Shown: positions 51,871 to 61,958, counted from the stretch's first letter. The stretch is DNA of 64,000 nucleotides from an uncultured Aquimarina sp. (GCA_947496355.1 CANMCO010000001.1:186001-250000); one strand, 5' to 3'. Notes: a model not told the origin generated them from the sequence alone. Program-made: numbers and translations.

Positions 51871-54800
51871 TTATTGTTGATTGATTGGGTCAAGAATTGG
51901 ACCGCCACCATCTCCAGAACAATTTTGTCTCTGATGCGTTCCTGTTCTTTCTTTTGTTTGTCCTGATATGTTATCTCTAACCATACATTTATAGTATCGT
52001 CTACCGCCTGCTCCACATTCAGTATACAAACTTCTGGTATTAGACGACGTCCACGATCCATACGTTAAGCCTACAGCACTTGTTCCTACTGCCCAACGAT
52101 AATCATAGTCACCACTCCCACTGGTAACATGAGCAGTAATCGTTGTACTTGATACATTTGGATTTCCTATACCCAGATAAACATATAAAGGATCAGTGGC
52201 TGGCTTAGCATAAGCATAGTTAATTTCTTTATTTAGTTTAAACCCTCCTGTTACACCAGTAGCATCGACTACTTCCGTATAAGTTCTGTTTAATCTTCCC
52301 GCATCATCATATTCATATTTGGTCGCTAAATTGTTGGCTCCAATAATATAGCTTAGCTCATCCCATTCATTATAGACATAGCTGGTCATAGAAGATTCTA
52401 TAGGATGTACTCTAAAATCGTCAATATATAGGGTATTACTAGCAGAGGTTACCATAAAAATGGTACTACTACTGGTTTGTGATACACTTCTGTCAAAATA
52501 ATGATTAAGCTGTACCCAATCTCCAGCTGTAACTTTTTCTCCATTAAATGTCTGTAATGGGCCACTATAACCATTCTTAAATCGAGTGTTTTCATGGTTA
52601 GTTTCATGAACCCAAACTGATACTTTATACCTACCTGCTCTATGCTGACCACCAACTAACAATGCTCCAAAATTATTATCACTAGGGGTAAGTTTTATGG
52701 AATAACTACCCGTATGTGCCTTACTATTAGACCTCAAAGAGTTGCTTCCTTTAATATGTGAATCCAAATATTCGGTATCTATAGGTTCATATTCTGCTCC
52801 GGTATAGAATGATTCAAAATACCCCGAGTTGGATGTAAATGAAACCTTAGTATGATCATCACACATTCGAGTTGTTGCATAATTATTATTGATATCTTTC
52901 ACCTCTAAGGCCATGGAATAATTATCATATTTAGTAATTGTGGAGATATTTTTCCACTCCTGATTGGTTTGAGTAGCATCAATATCCCAATTAAACCCGT
53001 CAAAATCTCCAGAATAGCCATTGTAGGTTCCATCTTGGTTAATATTCCCATCCCAAACATAGGTTTTATGTTTACGCCATACTCTCTTGTTTGCATTCGG
53101 TAAAATTTCTAAATGATTGTCATTTAAAATAACAGAATTTTTCCAAAGGTTAGACCATGTGCTAATTTGTGCAGAGACAGGAGTTAAGCTTCCATTCACA
53201 TCTAAGTACGTTAAACTGGCGGCTGTTTGCGTTAACATATTCTTATTTGTTGAACCATCAAGCTTAGACCCCATACTCCTTAGGCCTGTAGAATACTGAG
53301 GTATAGTATAGGCAGGAATCGTTTTAGTTTTAAATTTGTTTCCTTGACTATCAACCGTCGTTGTTTCTAAAAGTTGTCCAGAAATATTGTCATGATTGTC
53401 AAAATAAGTTGTTGAACTGAATCCTCCCTGAATTGTGGTGGTGCTCTTCAATACTGATGGATAAATAGTTCTAGTTGATGTATTGATCATCCATTCATCT
53501 CTTATATTTGAATCATAATCAATTTCCTTATAAGACTGGAAAGATTCTTTTATGACTCCCTGACTTATTTCAGAAGAAGAAGCATAATTATTTATCGTTT
53601 TAGACAATAACTGCTCTTTACTATTGAAATGCTTTATTTCCAGGATTTGCCCTAGACATGCCATATTATCTTCGATTTCAAATTTTCGGATATTTACATC
53701 TTTGTTTTGACCAGAATTATAGGTATTCGAAATTATTTGATCAGTGATTTCAAACAAATCACCGAATTTTAAGTTATTTTGTTCCTTTTCATCTAATACT
53801 TTGAACTTGTAAACTGTCTTATTAGTATATGTATCAGTATTGGAATTAATTCCAGATTTAACAGTTACATACTCATACATTGGAGTAGGAGCTGGTAATT
53901 CGGAACCATAACCTATAGGTTGTTCAGTTTTTTCTGGTACTGGTATATAGCTGATCACCCCAGACGATATATAATTTGAATTAGTAGGGTTTTCATTAGA
54001 GTCAGGTTTATTATAAAAATATTGGGTTTTATAACTATTAATTCCATCTGTTATATTGAGCTCTTTAACTCTTAGCCCCCCTCCAGATTTACCATCGGGT
54101 CTCTTATTGGATACAATGCTATGAACCATTGAGTATAGGTTACCACTTCCTGAAGCTAAATAAGGTCTAGATTTTTTCTGATTTTCTCCAAACGAAGTTG
54201 CAGTGGTTTTGACTGATATTGGAGATGCATTTTGGATAACATCATACCCTGTTCCGGCTGTACCTATTGCCATTGCTTCAATAACCATAGAGTTATTCGA
54301 CGAATTGATAGATACTACGGTAGCCTGTTGAGGCAGAATATTAATACTCGTAATTGGTGAAAAAATCGCAAGTTTTACAGATAACCACATATCCATATGG
54401 AAGGTTTTACCTGAATCAAAATAATCAGATAGTGTAAAATCGTCTACTGTACTATCCTGATCATCAACCTCTACTTTTATTTGAATTTTACGAGGGGCTA
54501 CATTGCTATTGGGAAATTGACCAGAAAGGAAAGTAAATTTTAAACCTTTGTTAAAAACTCTTCCAGTAGCAGAAGCTGCTAGATCATAATCATCCGATTC
54601 ATAGGAAATATTGATATTACCACCTGTAGGAGTGGTTATTTTGTTAAGAGACCATGCTCCAGGATCGTTTTTATAAAAGCCCCAAAGGTCTTTATTATTA
54701 TAGTTAAAATTCCAATTCTTTTGATATTCGAATTTGTATGATGGTATCATTTGAGCCTCACTTTTTCCTTTAAATGATAAACCATTTAAAGTTAATCTTC

Positions 54801-57378
54801 CACTTGGAGAGTTTGGTGAGTTTCTAACAAGGTCATAAGAATAATGAGATCCGAAATCTATAACCTTGATAGCTTTATTGATTGCTCCATCTATATTATC
54901 CTTGATATCAATAACATCATCTTGTAGATTATAATCTGGGCGGTAATTTGCACCTGGCGAATTAAATATCATTCCCGGGGTAGAAAAATTACTGCTAAAA
55001 GATTTGTCTACAACATCATCTTCATTTTTTACCAAAATAATTTTTTCTAAACGTAATGGTTTTTGAGTAGGGATTGAAAAGGCAGCCTGATCAAAATAGC
55101 TTGAACTTGGCTGTATTCCAAAGTTCTGGAATTTATGATATGACCATGCTTTACTGGTATTATCAAATCTTATGTTTTTAACGAATAATGCGGTATGTGT
55201 TCTTGTTTTTATACGATCCAAATAATACACTTGTTTTCTACCATAAGTTCTGGATTTGATATTTGGATCTTCTTCCGAAACTTCATACTCTTCCATGTAT
55301 GGTGCTTTCCAAGCACTGGTATTACTCCATTTTCCATAATCAAAACGTACCCAATATCCGTAATCTCCTTCATCTGGATAGTTTTTATTACCTATTTTAA
55401 TATAATCAGGTCCGGTAATGGCGGTTAATAACCAATGGGTTGCATATGCGTCTTGATTGGTTTCAAAATACGATTCTCTCTCAGGCTTATTATCAATTGC
55501 ACCAAAAGTTCTGGTGCTAGTGTTTAAATTCAACACCGGTAAAGAATAGTGATATGTCTTTCCATCTGGAGCAGTAATCATGAAACCACCAATAATATCT
55601 TCAGTTCTATCTGTATAGTCAACTAATGGATATGGCACTCCATTATTAGACGTAGTTCCGTCAGTTATATCTTCGGCGTCAAATCCTGGTGGTAATAATA
55701 ATCCATTTTGTGATGCTTCTCCATTTCTCATTTCTTTTATGGTATAATAAGAAACAAAACGCCCATCTTTTTTCCTTGAAGTAGATGATGTTCCACTACC
55801 ATTTTGGTAATAATCGTAAATATCATCGTACGAAGAACTTGAATTAAAACTTGCCGGATTTATTGTTAAAGATGAAGAATATTGATTATTAAAGTAAAAA
55901 TATACTTCTGGAGCAAAACTATAACTATTTTGAAAACCAGAATACCTTGACAAATTATAGCTTAATTCATAGGCGCTATTATTTGATATGCTTCTAGGTA
56001 ATCCTAATAGTGCTCCTGTTCTTGATATTTTTGGGGTCATTGACCCAGAAAGCCCCTGGGCAGATACGTTAAATGAGTCAAAAGCGGGGAACATTGCATT
56101 GTTATCGTTCAATTCCCTAGTTCCGTTCGTAATTCCTATTTCATGAACATCCATAAAATACTTACCTCCATTTACTGGAGTTTCAGAAACTAAACTAGCC
56201 CCCAGGCATGAAAATAAATCTCTTAAAGGATTATTCGCTACAGCGCTACAATTACAATCTGAGGGAGAATCTACATAGGTAGTAATTGTAGATCGTGCAC
56301 CCTGACCATATGAGGAATTATATTGAATATCCACCGCACATTCATACTTTACCGCATCACCAAGATATAATGCTCCACTTACGTTACTGGTTTTACCAGA
56401 GTTTAGATACCAACTTATTTTTTGTTTACTATATCCAACGGTAAAAATCCCTGTAGCTCCTGGAAAACCGACAAGATAAGATTCACTATCATGATTTACA
56501 TTATAATCTCCCATAGAAATTGCATTGGCAAATGCGTTACTAGAACCTATTCCAACTCCTAATATTTGTGAAGAAACTGATAAGCCTTCAGAAGAAAAAT
56601 TAATTCCTATACTATTGTTTTTACCTAATGTGCTTTTCGAAAAGGTCAAAGACAATGATTGTTCTCCTTTAAAACCCTGATATAAATCTATATCTAAATT
56701 ACCTATACCTCCTCCTAAACCAACTCCATTAGTACCAATACTACCCGACAAAGATAGCCCTGTTGATGACATATACCCTCCATTTAATGAACCAGAAAAC
56801 TTACCGTTTGATCCCACTCCAAAACCAGCTCCAACTCCTATCATTCCTTCACCTAATTTATGTCCAAAATTTACAGAACCTCCAAAAGCTTTATTAGAAC
56901 TAAACGAGAAAGAAGCTCCTGCAGACCAAGGTAAAGGTCCTAGAAAAGTATACGTTACATCTATGGTATGTCTAGTTTCTGACCCTCCAACATCGAAAAA
57001 CCCTTCTCGTAACTGACCATTTTTCCAATCATCAGGATATCCGTTAACACCTCTGTTAATTGCTCCGGGGTTTACTGACCAACCCAGTCCTACCCATGAT
57101 GCTTCCTGGTCCATTGCAATCCCAGCATGATAGGATAATGCCAAAGGATATCCTCCTTCGGGACTAGGAACGGTTAGAAGTGGTAACACATAAGTAAGAT
57201 CTCCTGTGAGGAGACTTACCATATCGGTTGCATCAACAGGTTCAAACGAGCCTGCCTCTGGTGCATTAGGCCCTTGCGAATAACCGTTGGTTGTTTTTAA
57301 AATTAGTAAACTGATCATACTAATGACCACATACTTGTAAATCGAATGAGATTTGAATTTAATTCTGGTATTCTTCAT
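51871..57378 (-). CDS. Very large secreted YD-associated protein (SpvB/TcB-like N-terminus, inferred)
   Basis: 1835 aa; signal peptide; DMVSLLTGDLTYVLPLLTVPSPEGGYPLALSYHAGIAMDQEASWVGLGWSVNPGAINR; C-terminal single YD unit (YVYNEWDELSYIIGANNLATKYEYDDAGRL). Confidence 0.75.
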   Translation of the reverse strand: MKNTRIKFKSHSIYKYVVISMISLLILKTTNGYSQGPNAPEAGSFEPVDATDMVSLLTGDLTYVLPLLTVPSPEGGYPLALSYHAGIAMDQEASWVGLGWSVNPGAINRGVNGYPDDWKNGQLREGFFDVGGSETRHTIDVTYTFLGPLPWSAGASFSFSSNKAFGGSVNFGHKLGEGMIGVGAGFGVGSNGKFSGSLNGGYMSSTGLSLSGSIGTNGVGLGGGIGNLDIDLYQGFKGEQSLSLTFSKSTLGKNNSIGINFSSEGLSVSSQILGVGIGSSNAFANAISMGDYNVNHDSESYLVGFPGATGIFTVGYSKQKISWYLNSGKTSNVSGALYLGDAVKYECAVDIQYNSSYGQGARSTITTYVDSPSDCNCSAVANNPLRDLFSCLGASLVSETPVNGGKYFMDVHEIGITNGTRELNDNNAMFPAFDSFNVSAQGLSGSMTPKISRTGALLGLPRSISNNSAYELSYNLSRYSGFQNSYSFAPEVYFYFNNQYSSSLTINPASFNSSSSYDDIYDYYQNGSGTSSTSRKKDGRFVSYYTIKEMRNGEASQNGLLLPPGFDAEDITDGTTSNNGVPYPLVDYTDRTEDIIGGFMITAPDGKTYHYSLPVLNLNTSTRTFGAIDNKPERESYFETNQDAYATHWLLTAITGPDYIKIGNKNYPDEGDYGYWVRFDYGKWSNTSAWKAPYMEEYEVSEEDPNIKSRTYGRKQVYYLDRIKTRTHTALFVKNIRFDNTSKAWSYHKFQNFGIQPSSSYFDQAAFSIPTQKPLRLEKIILVKNEDDVVDKSFSSNFSTPGMIFNSPGANYRPDYNLQDDVIDIKDNIDGAINKAIKVIDFGSHYSYDLVRNSPNSPSGRLTLNGLSFKGKSEAQMIPSYKFEYQKNWNFNYNNKDLWGFYKNDPGAWSLNKITTPTGGNINISYESDDYDLAASATGRVFNKGLKFTFLSGQFPNSNVAPRKIQIKVEVDDQDSTVDDFTLSDYFDSGKTFHMDMWLSVKLAIFSPITSINILPQQATVVSINSSNNSMVIEAMAIGTAGTGYDVIQNASPISVKTTATSFGENQKKSRPYLASGSGNLYSMVHSIVSNKRPDGKSGGGLRVKELNITDGINSYKTQYFYNKPDSNENPTNSNYISSGVISYIPVPEKTEQPIGYGSELPAPTPMYEYVTVKSGINSNTDTYTNKTVYKFKVLDEKEQNNLKFGDLFEITDQIISNTYNSGQNKDVNIRKFEIEDNMACLGQILEIKHFNSKEQLLSKTINNYASSSEISQGVIKESFQSYKEIDYDSNIRDEWMINTSTRTIYPSVLKSTTTIQGGFSSTTYFDNHDNISGQLLETTTVDSQGNKFKTKTIPAYTIPQYSTGLRSMGSKLDGSTNKNMLTQTAASLTYLDVNGSLTPVSAQISTWSNLWKNSVILNDNHLEILPNANKRVWRKHKTYVWDGNINQDGTYNGYSGDFDGFNWDIDATQTNQEWKNISTITKYDNYSMALEVKDINNNYATTRMCDDHTKVSFTSNSGYFESFYTGAEYEPIDTEYLDSHIKGSNSLRSNSKAHTGSYSIKLTPSDNNFGALLVGGQHRAGRYKVSVWVHETNHENTRFKNGYSGPLQTFNGEKVTAGDWVQLNHYFDRSVSQTSSSTIFMVTSASNTLYIDDFRVHPIESSMTSYVYNEWDELSYIIGANNLATKYEYDDAGRLNRTYTEVVDATGVTGGFKLNKEINYAYAKPATDPLYVYLGIGNPNVSSTTITAHVTSGSGDYDYRWAVGTSAVGLTYGSWTSSNTRSLYTECGAGGRRYYKCMVRDNISGQTKERTGTHQRQNCSGDGGGPILDPINQQ

Positions 57379-57553
57379 CAGGTTTATGGTTTGATGTTTT
57401 TTTTAAAGTCGGAAGTCCGATGCCGGAGGTCCGAGGTTTTTAGTATTATGTTAGTGTTTCAACAAGCTCTGCTCTTTTTTTTAGTCGAAAGGTCCAGGTT
57501 GGGAGTCTGATGTTTGGTTTCTTACTTCCGTCCTCTGGCCTCTAGTTTCTGAC

Positions 57554-58156
57554 TCAAAACTTCAGTTTTGGCTCGTTATTAATCATCTTTGTTGGGATCT
57601 TGAATTTAACTTCACCAGTATAAAATCCTAAATCCTCTATGGTAATATTTATATGTTCTTCTTCTGTTACTTTTTCATCCCGAGGATATACAAATAACAT
57701 CGAGGTTGATCCGCTCATCCCATACATCCTGGGATAGATATAATCTGCCATGGCAATGGTATCCTTTTGTGGCGTGTATAAATGTACTTTTTGTTCCATC
57801 CCAAACGCTAATTCGTTAACCATGGCCCCGAATTTTTGTTTGTTTCCTGCTACATTACTCAATAACTCCTGGTTGTTTTTGGACATCGATAAGGTGAAAT
57901 ACAAATACTCCCCATATTTACTACGCAAACTATCTACTTTTGAAGCAGAGGATTCCCCTGTCAATTCTTGATTGACTAACAAATCAGTAGGTTTATATAG
58001 CAATGAAAAATCGACTCCGTTTACTGTTTTGGCATACAGGTATCCATTCTCGGGTTGCTTGATGTACTCTAATAACTCCTCTGAGGTATCAAAGATGTTT
58101 TTGGAGCAGGAAGTAGTGAGTACTATTCCAATAAACAGTAAAGTTACTTTTAACAT
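57554..58156 (-). CDS. Hypothetical lipoprotein
   Basis: Internal Met gives MLKVTLLFIGIVLTTSCSKN lipobox; longer ORF start (58216) reads through a palindromic repeat. Confidence 0.7.
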   Translation of the reverse strand: MLKVTLLFIGIVLTTSCSKNIFDTSEELLEYIKQPENGYLYAKTVNGVDFSLLYKPTDLLVNQELTGESSASKVDSLRSKYGEYLYFTLSMSKNNQELLSNVAGNKQKFGAMVNELAFGMEQKVHLYTPQKDTIAMADYIYPRMYGMSGSTSMLFVYPRDEKVTEEEHINITIEDLGFYTGEVKFKIPTKMINNEPKLKF

Positions 58157-58164
58157 CCCCCTAA

Positions 58165-58180
58165 CCCCCTTCGAAGGGGG
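58165..58180. repeat. CCCCCTTCGAAGGGGG palindromic repeat
   Basis: Perfect 16-nt palindrome in catccccctaacccccttcgaagggggagttgttgcc. Confidence 0.75.
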
Positions 58181-58239
58181 AGTTGTTGCCAGTTTGTTTC
58201 TTTTATTTGTTTTCAATTTTTACTTTTTGTTTCTTTTTT

Positions 58240-58320
58240 TTTAAAGTCGAAGGCGCGGAGTCGGATGTCCGAAGACTAATATTTGCATCAAGCTTCTGAC
58301 TTCGGTCATCTGACTTTAAA
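58240..58320. repeat. Imperfect inverted repeat of GTCNGA-type intergenic family
   Basis: tttaaagtc (58240-58248) / gactttaaa (58312-58320), ccgaag (58269-58274) / cttcgg (58300-58305). Confidence 0.6.
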
Positions 58321-58674
58321 CTGTTTAATCCTATTTTTAAAAGCGACCATCATATTCATTAATTCAAAACTATTTTTATAGTGCTCTTCAAATTCCTCAT
58401 TATCTATATATTCTCTTCTTTTGGCCTTATGTAAACAAGTCACAACTTCTGTCAGAGATCTAATAGAATACCCCATAAATCTTTTAAATTCAGGATTCGT
58501 TTGTCCGATAGATCCTTCAGAAATATTTAGAGCAATAGAATCTACTGCCCTCAATATTTGAGAAGAGAGGTTATACATTTCCTTTTTTGGAAACTTACCG
58601 GATAGCATATGTATAGACTCTGCCAAGTCCATTGCTTTTTGCCATATTAGTAAGTTTTCAAATTTAAATTTCAT
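58306..58674 (-). CDS. Four-helix-bundle protein (23S rRNA IVP / Avd-like fold family)
   Basis: MKFKFENLLIWQKAMDLAESIHMLSGKFPKKEMYNLSSQILRAVDSIALNISEGS. Confidence 0.88.
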   Translation of the reverse strand: MKFKFENLLIWQKAMDLAESIHMLSGKFPKKEMYNLSSQILRAVDSIALNISEGSIGQTNPEFKRFMGYSIRSLTEVVTCLHKAKRREYIDNEEFEEHYKNSFELMNMMVAFKNRIKQFKVR

Positions 58675-58732
58675 TGTTTGCTTTTAATACAAAGCTTGCA
58701 TCCGTCTGCGGACTACGCACTTCCGACTCTAA

Positions 58733-59266
58733 TTACTTCCCTTCAAATTCGGCATTCAATTTTTCTAGTACGATATCAGTTAAGTCTGCGGACTCTTCTC
58801 CGTACATAATAGTACCATTACCGGTAGCACCAAAAATCACTTTGTACCCATTGTTTTTTCCGTATTCTTTTACAAAGTCATTAATGTCATTAACAACAGT
58901 TTGTGTTACTTTTTTATCTTCTTCTACCAATTGCTTTTGTACGGCTTGTTGGTAATTGTTGATTTGTTGCTGTTTGTTGGCAAGTAATTCTTGTTTTAGC
59001 TCAAGTTCTTTCTTTGACATGTTACTACGTTCTTTCTCATAGACTTTAAGCTCATTTTGCCAGTTTGAGATCAAACTATCTACGTTTGACTTCATGGTTT
59101 TAGCTTTTTCATCGAATTCTGCTTTTACAATTTTGGTTCTTTTATAGCCATCTAATAGTTTATTTACATCTACATATACCAACTCTGATGAAGATTGCAA
59201 GTAGAAAAAAGATCCAACTGATGCTATAAGTGCAATAATGGCGATGGGTAGTGCTAATTTGTTCAT
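58733..59266 (-). CDS. OmpH/Skp-family periplasmic chaperone-like protein
   Basis: Signal anchor, LVYVDVNKLLDGYKRTKIVKAEFDEKAK, coiled coil, VIFGATGNGTIMYGEESADLTDIVLEKLNAEF. Confidence 0.88.
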   Translation of the reverse strand: MNKLALPIAIIALIASVGSFFYLQSSSELVYVDVNKLLDGYKRTKIVKAEFDEKAKTMKSNVDSLISNWQNELKVYEKERSNMSKKELELKQELLANKQQQINNYQQAVQKQLVEEDKKVTQTVVNDINDFVKEYGKNNGYKVIFGATGNGTIMYGEESADLTDIVLEKLNAEFEGK

Positions 59267-59312
59267 AATCGTATTCTTTAATTTTTATTTTGGGCGTTTT
59301 GTTTTATTTTTT

Positions 59313-59331
59313 CGCTTCGACAAGCTCAGCG
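59313..59331. repeat. CTTCGAC...GCTCAG palindromic repeat
   Basis: cgcttcgacaagctcagcg; same core at 40145 and 44765. Confidence 0.65.
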
Positions 59332-59422
59332 TGACAATTGTTTTTATGTGTAAAGTCCAAGGGCAAAATTCAGGAGTCTTTATTACCTCTGTCTTCTGAC
59401 TTCATGCTTCTGACTTTTTCAT

Positions 59423-60670
59423 TTATTTTTTAATCAACAAAGCTTCCAATTTTTCTAGTCTGGCTTTTAGTGCTTTATTTGTTTGTTTTTGTTGCTGTAA
59501 TTCCTTTTCCTGCGAAATAGTATACAGTGTCAACTCTTCAATCTTTTCTAACAACTTCATACTCATAATCCCAAGCTCTACACCATCAGCTTCTAGAATT
59601 TCTGCTGATGGAATATTAGGCAAGTGTCCTTTTTCTACAATGTGTTCTTGCACTTGTTCTAAGGTTAATAGCTCATAATCTTTTTTGAACACATAATCTG
59701 GTGCGGGAACACTTAGATCGATTTTTACTTCTTCGGCATGGATTTTTCCTTTTACGGTGAGTTTTGAGTCTGGGTTGGTGGTGCCTATTCCTACGTTACC
59801 GTTTGATTTAATAATCAGATCGCTTGCATGATTATTCGTTCTAAATTTTAAGGTGTTTGAAGCATGTTCATATTGCATTCCACCAAGAAATTCATCATTA
59901 GTATCAGAAAAAGCATAGTAACCAACCTTGTCTGCCGGAGTTAATAAATTGACCATGACATGATCATCATCCTCTATTGTCAAATCTGAAAAACCATGAG
60001 TATTGCCACCAGACGCTCCATTAGAAACGTGAAGTTTAGATTGGGGTGATCCAGTACCGATTCCTAAAGAACCATTAATTTGCTGATTTCCTTCGCTATG
60101 AACTACTCGAGTCCAAACTCCTGTTCCATCTACTTTTGTACTTCTAAAATACATCCTAGGCGAAATCGAGTTATTCCTGATAACTATTTGACCATTATAT
60201 CTATATTGTGAACTGTTGGAGCTATGATTCATATTAATTCCCCAAAACCATTGATTAGGCTCTGGTGCATTAGTCCCATTAAAACTTTGATAAAATCCAC
60301 TCTGCCACAATGAGTTCCAATTACTGGTCTCATTAGGGTCAAGAAGTAAAAGTTTGTGACTTTTAATTGTGCCTTGTACATGTAATCTTTCTGAAGGTGA
60401 ATCAGTGCCTATCCCAACGTTTCCACTTGAAGTTAATACCATTATATTAGCCCAATTCGTGCTATTATGCCTTCCTTGGAAATTTAATAGTGTTTTTCCT
60501 CCTGGATCCGCATTAATAATTCTGTGCCCAAAACCTGATCCCCAACTAGACGAATACCATGTCATCGACTTGTTAATTCCAAGATTTGCATTAAGGTTAT
60601 CAAAAGTGTTTGTTTGTGCATTTATAAATCCTCCTACCAACAATAAAACTGTAAATAAATAATTTCTCAT
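59423..60670 (-). CDS. Tail-fibre-like surface protein 1
   Basis: Signal peptide, GNVGIGT repeats, C-terminal module GKIHAEEVKIDLSVPAPDYVFKKDYELLTLEQVQEHIVEKGHLPNIPSAEIL...EKIEELTLYTI. Confidence 0.85.
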   Translation of the reverse strand: MRNYLFTVLLLVGGFINAQTNTFDNLNANLGINKSMTWYSSSWGSGFGHRIINADPGGKTLLNFQGRHNSTNWANIMVLTSSGNVGIGTDSPSERLHVQGTIKSHKLLLLDPNETSNWNSLWQSGFYQSFNGTNAPEPNQWFWGINMNHSSNSSQYRYNGQIVIRNNSISPRMYFRSTKVDGTGVWTRVVHSEGNQQINGSLGIGTGSPQSKLHVSNGASGGNTHGFSDLTIEDDDHVMVNLLTPADKVGYYAFSDTNDEFLGGMQYEHASNTLKFRTNNHASDLIIKSNGNVGIGTTNPDSKLTVKGKIHAEEVKIDLSVPAPDYVFKKDYELLTLEQVQEHIVEKGHLPNIPSAEILEADGVELGIMSMKLLEKIEELTLYTISQEKELQQQKQTNKALKARLEKLEALLIKK

Positions 60671-60673
60671 ATC

Positions 60674-61945
60674 CTATTTATCTTTTAATGAAAGTTCTAA
60701 TTTTTCTTCAAGAGCTTTGATTTTAGTATCTCTATTTTCAAGCTCTTTGATTCTTTTCTCCTGTGCAATCGTATACAACGTAAGCTCTTCAATCTTTTCA
60801 AGGAGTTTCATGTTCATCTCGCCTAACTCAATACCTTTTTCTTCTACTTCTTTTGCAGAAGGAATGTTTTGTAAGTGTCCTTTTTGTTTGATGTGATTTT
60901 CTACTTCTTGTAAGGTGGGTAGGGTATAGTTTTCTTTAAAAACATAGTCTGGCCAGCCTACGAGGTCTACTTTTACCTCCTTTGCGTGAATTTTACCATT
61001 TACAGCTAGTTTTGCTCCTGGAGTTGCTGTGCCAATTCCCAAATTACCGCTATTGGTTAAGCGCATATATTCGGTGAGTTTATGTTGCACATCAGAATCA
61101 TAATTGTTATGGTTTCTATACAACCATCTAAAACCATAATTTGATCCCTCAAATGCCCCTTTGGATGTATATCGGTTGGCTCCTTTGTAATGATCTTTGA
61201 TATCTTCATCGTTTCTGTGTGCATTAAAACCGATATAACCAGCCCATTTATTAGAGCTTCCTCCCCAGTTAGTTTCATTGGTCCAATCCAGGGTTAGAAC
61301 ACCCCATTTACCAACATTTGCCTGACCTTCTACTTGAAGTTTTGCTCTTGGAGCAGTAGTTCCGATACCAACATTGCCCTCTGAGGTGATTCTTAAAAAT
61401 TCATTAGAATTGGCAACTGTGGTTCCATTACCTCTTATTGTAAAATGATCTACACCTGCATTATTGTCATTAAATACTAAATGAAGTTGTTGTGCTGCTG
61501 TCAAAAGTGTTCCCGAAGCATTACTTTCTGGACGAATACTAAAATGAGCATTATTAGCAACTAATTGAAATTTGGCTAATGGATTAGAAGTTCCAATACC
61601 AACATTACCTAGTTCATTTATTGTCATTCTAGGAGTTGGATTCACGACCTGACCAGCAGTAGTATTGCCTTTTTGCGTATAAAACATAATCTTGCTCCAA
61701 CTTGCTCGAATTGCTGCAAAACCATAATTGTTTGAGTGTGCAAAAGGGGTATACAACTTATTATGATTTGTGCCGCCTTGCTGTAAAGCCAGATTTGTAC
61801 CAAATATTGCATTACCACCCGTGGTACCAGAAATACTGGCTCCAAAATTAGAACCAATAGTTACATTACCAGTATCGGGGTACGTATTTTGAGCCTCTAT
61901 GCTCAATGATATTAGAACAATACTTAATGCTATAATTTTTTTCAT
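60674..61945 (-). CDS. Tail-fibre-like surface protein 2 (divergent C-terminal module)
   Basis: GNVGIGT repeats; C-terminal GKIHAKEVKVDLVGWPDYVFKENYTLPTLQEVENHIKQKGHLQNIPSAKEVEEKG. Confidence 0.85.
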   Translation of the reverse strand: MKKIIALSIVLISLSIEAQNTYPDTGNVTIGSNFGASISGTTGGNAIFGTNLALQQGGTNHNKLYTPFAHSNNYGFAAIRASWSKIMFYTQKGNTTAGQVVNPTPRMTINELGNVGIGTSNPLAKFQLVANNAHFSIRPESNASGTLLTAAQQLHLVFNDNNAGVDHFTIRGNGTTVANSNEFLRITSEGNVGIGTTAPRAKLQVEGQANVGKWGVLTLDWTNETNWGGSSNKWAGYIGFNAHRNDEDIKDHYKGANRYTSKGAFEGSNYGFRWLYRNHNNYDSDVQHKLTEYMRLTNSGNLGIGTATPGAKLAVNGKIHAKEVKVDLVGWPDYVFKENYTLPTLQEVENHIKQKGHLQNIPSAKEVEEKGIELGEMNMKLLEKIEELTLYTIAQEKRIKELENRDTKIKALEEKLELSLKDK

Positions 61946-61958
61946 CAGCTTGATTAGT

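Noticed and set aside
48084-57378. T9SS substrates by C-terminal sorting domain
   Set aside because: No typical type A CTD (e.g. KVYPNP...) at the C-termini of the two giant proteins; SprE/PorW-like gene elsewhere in the window does not by itself establish export by T9SS.
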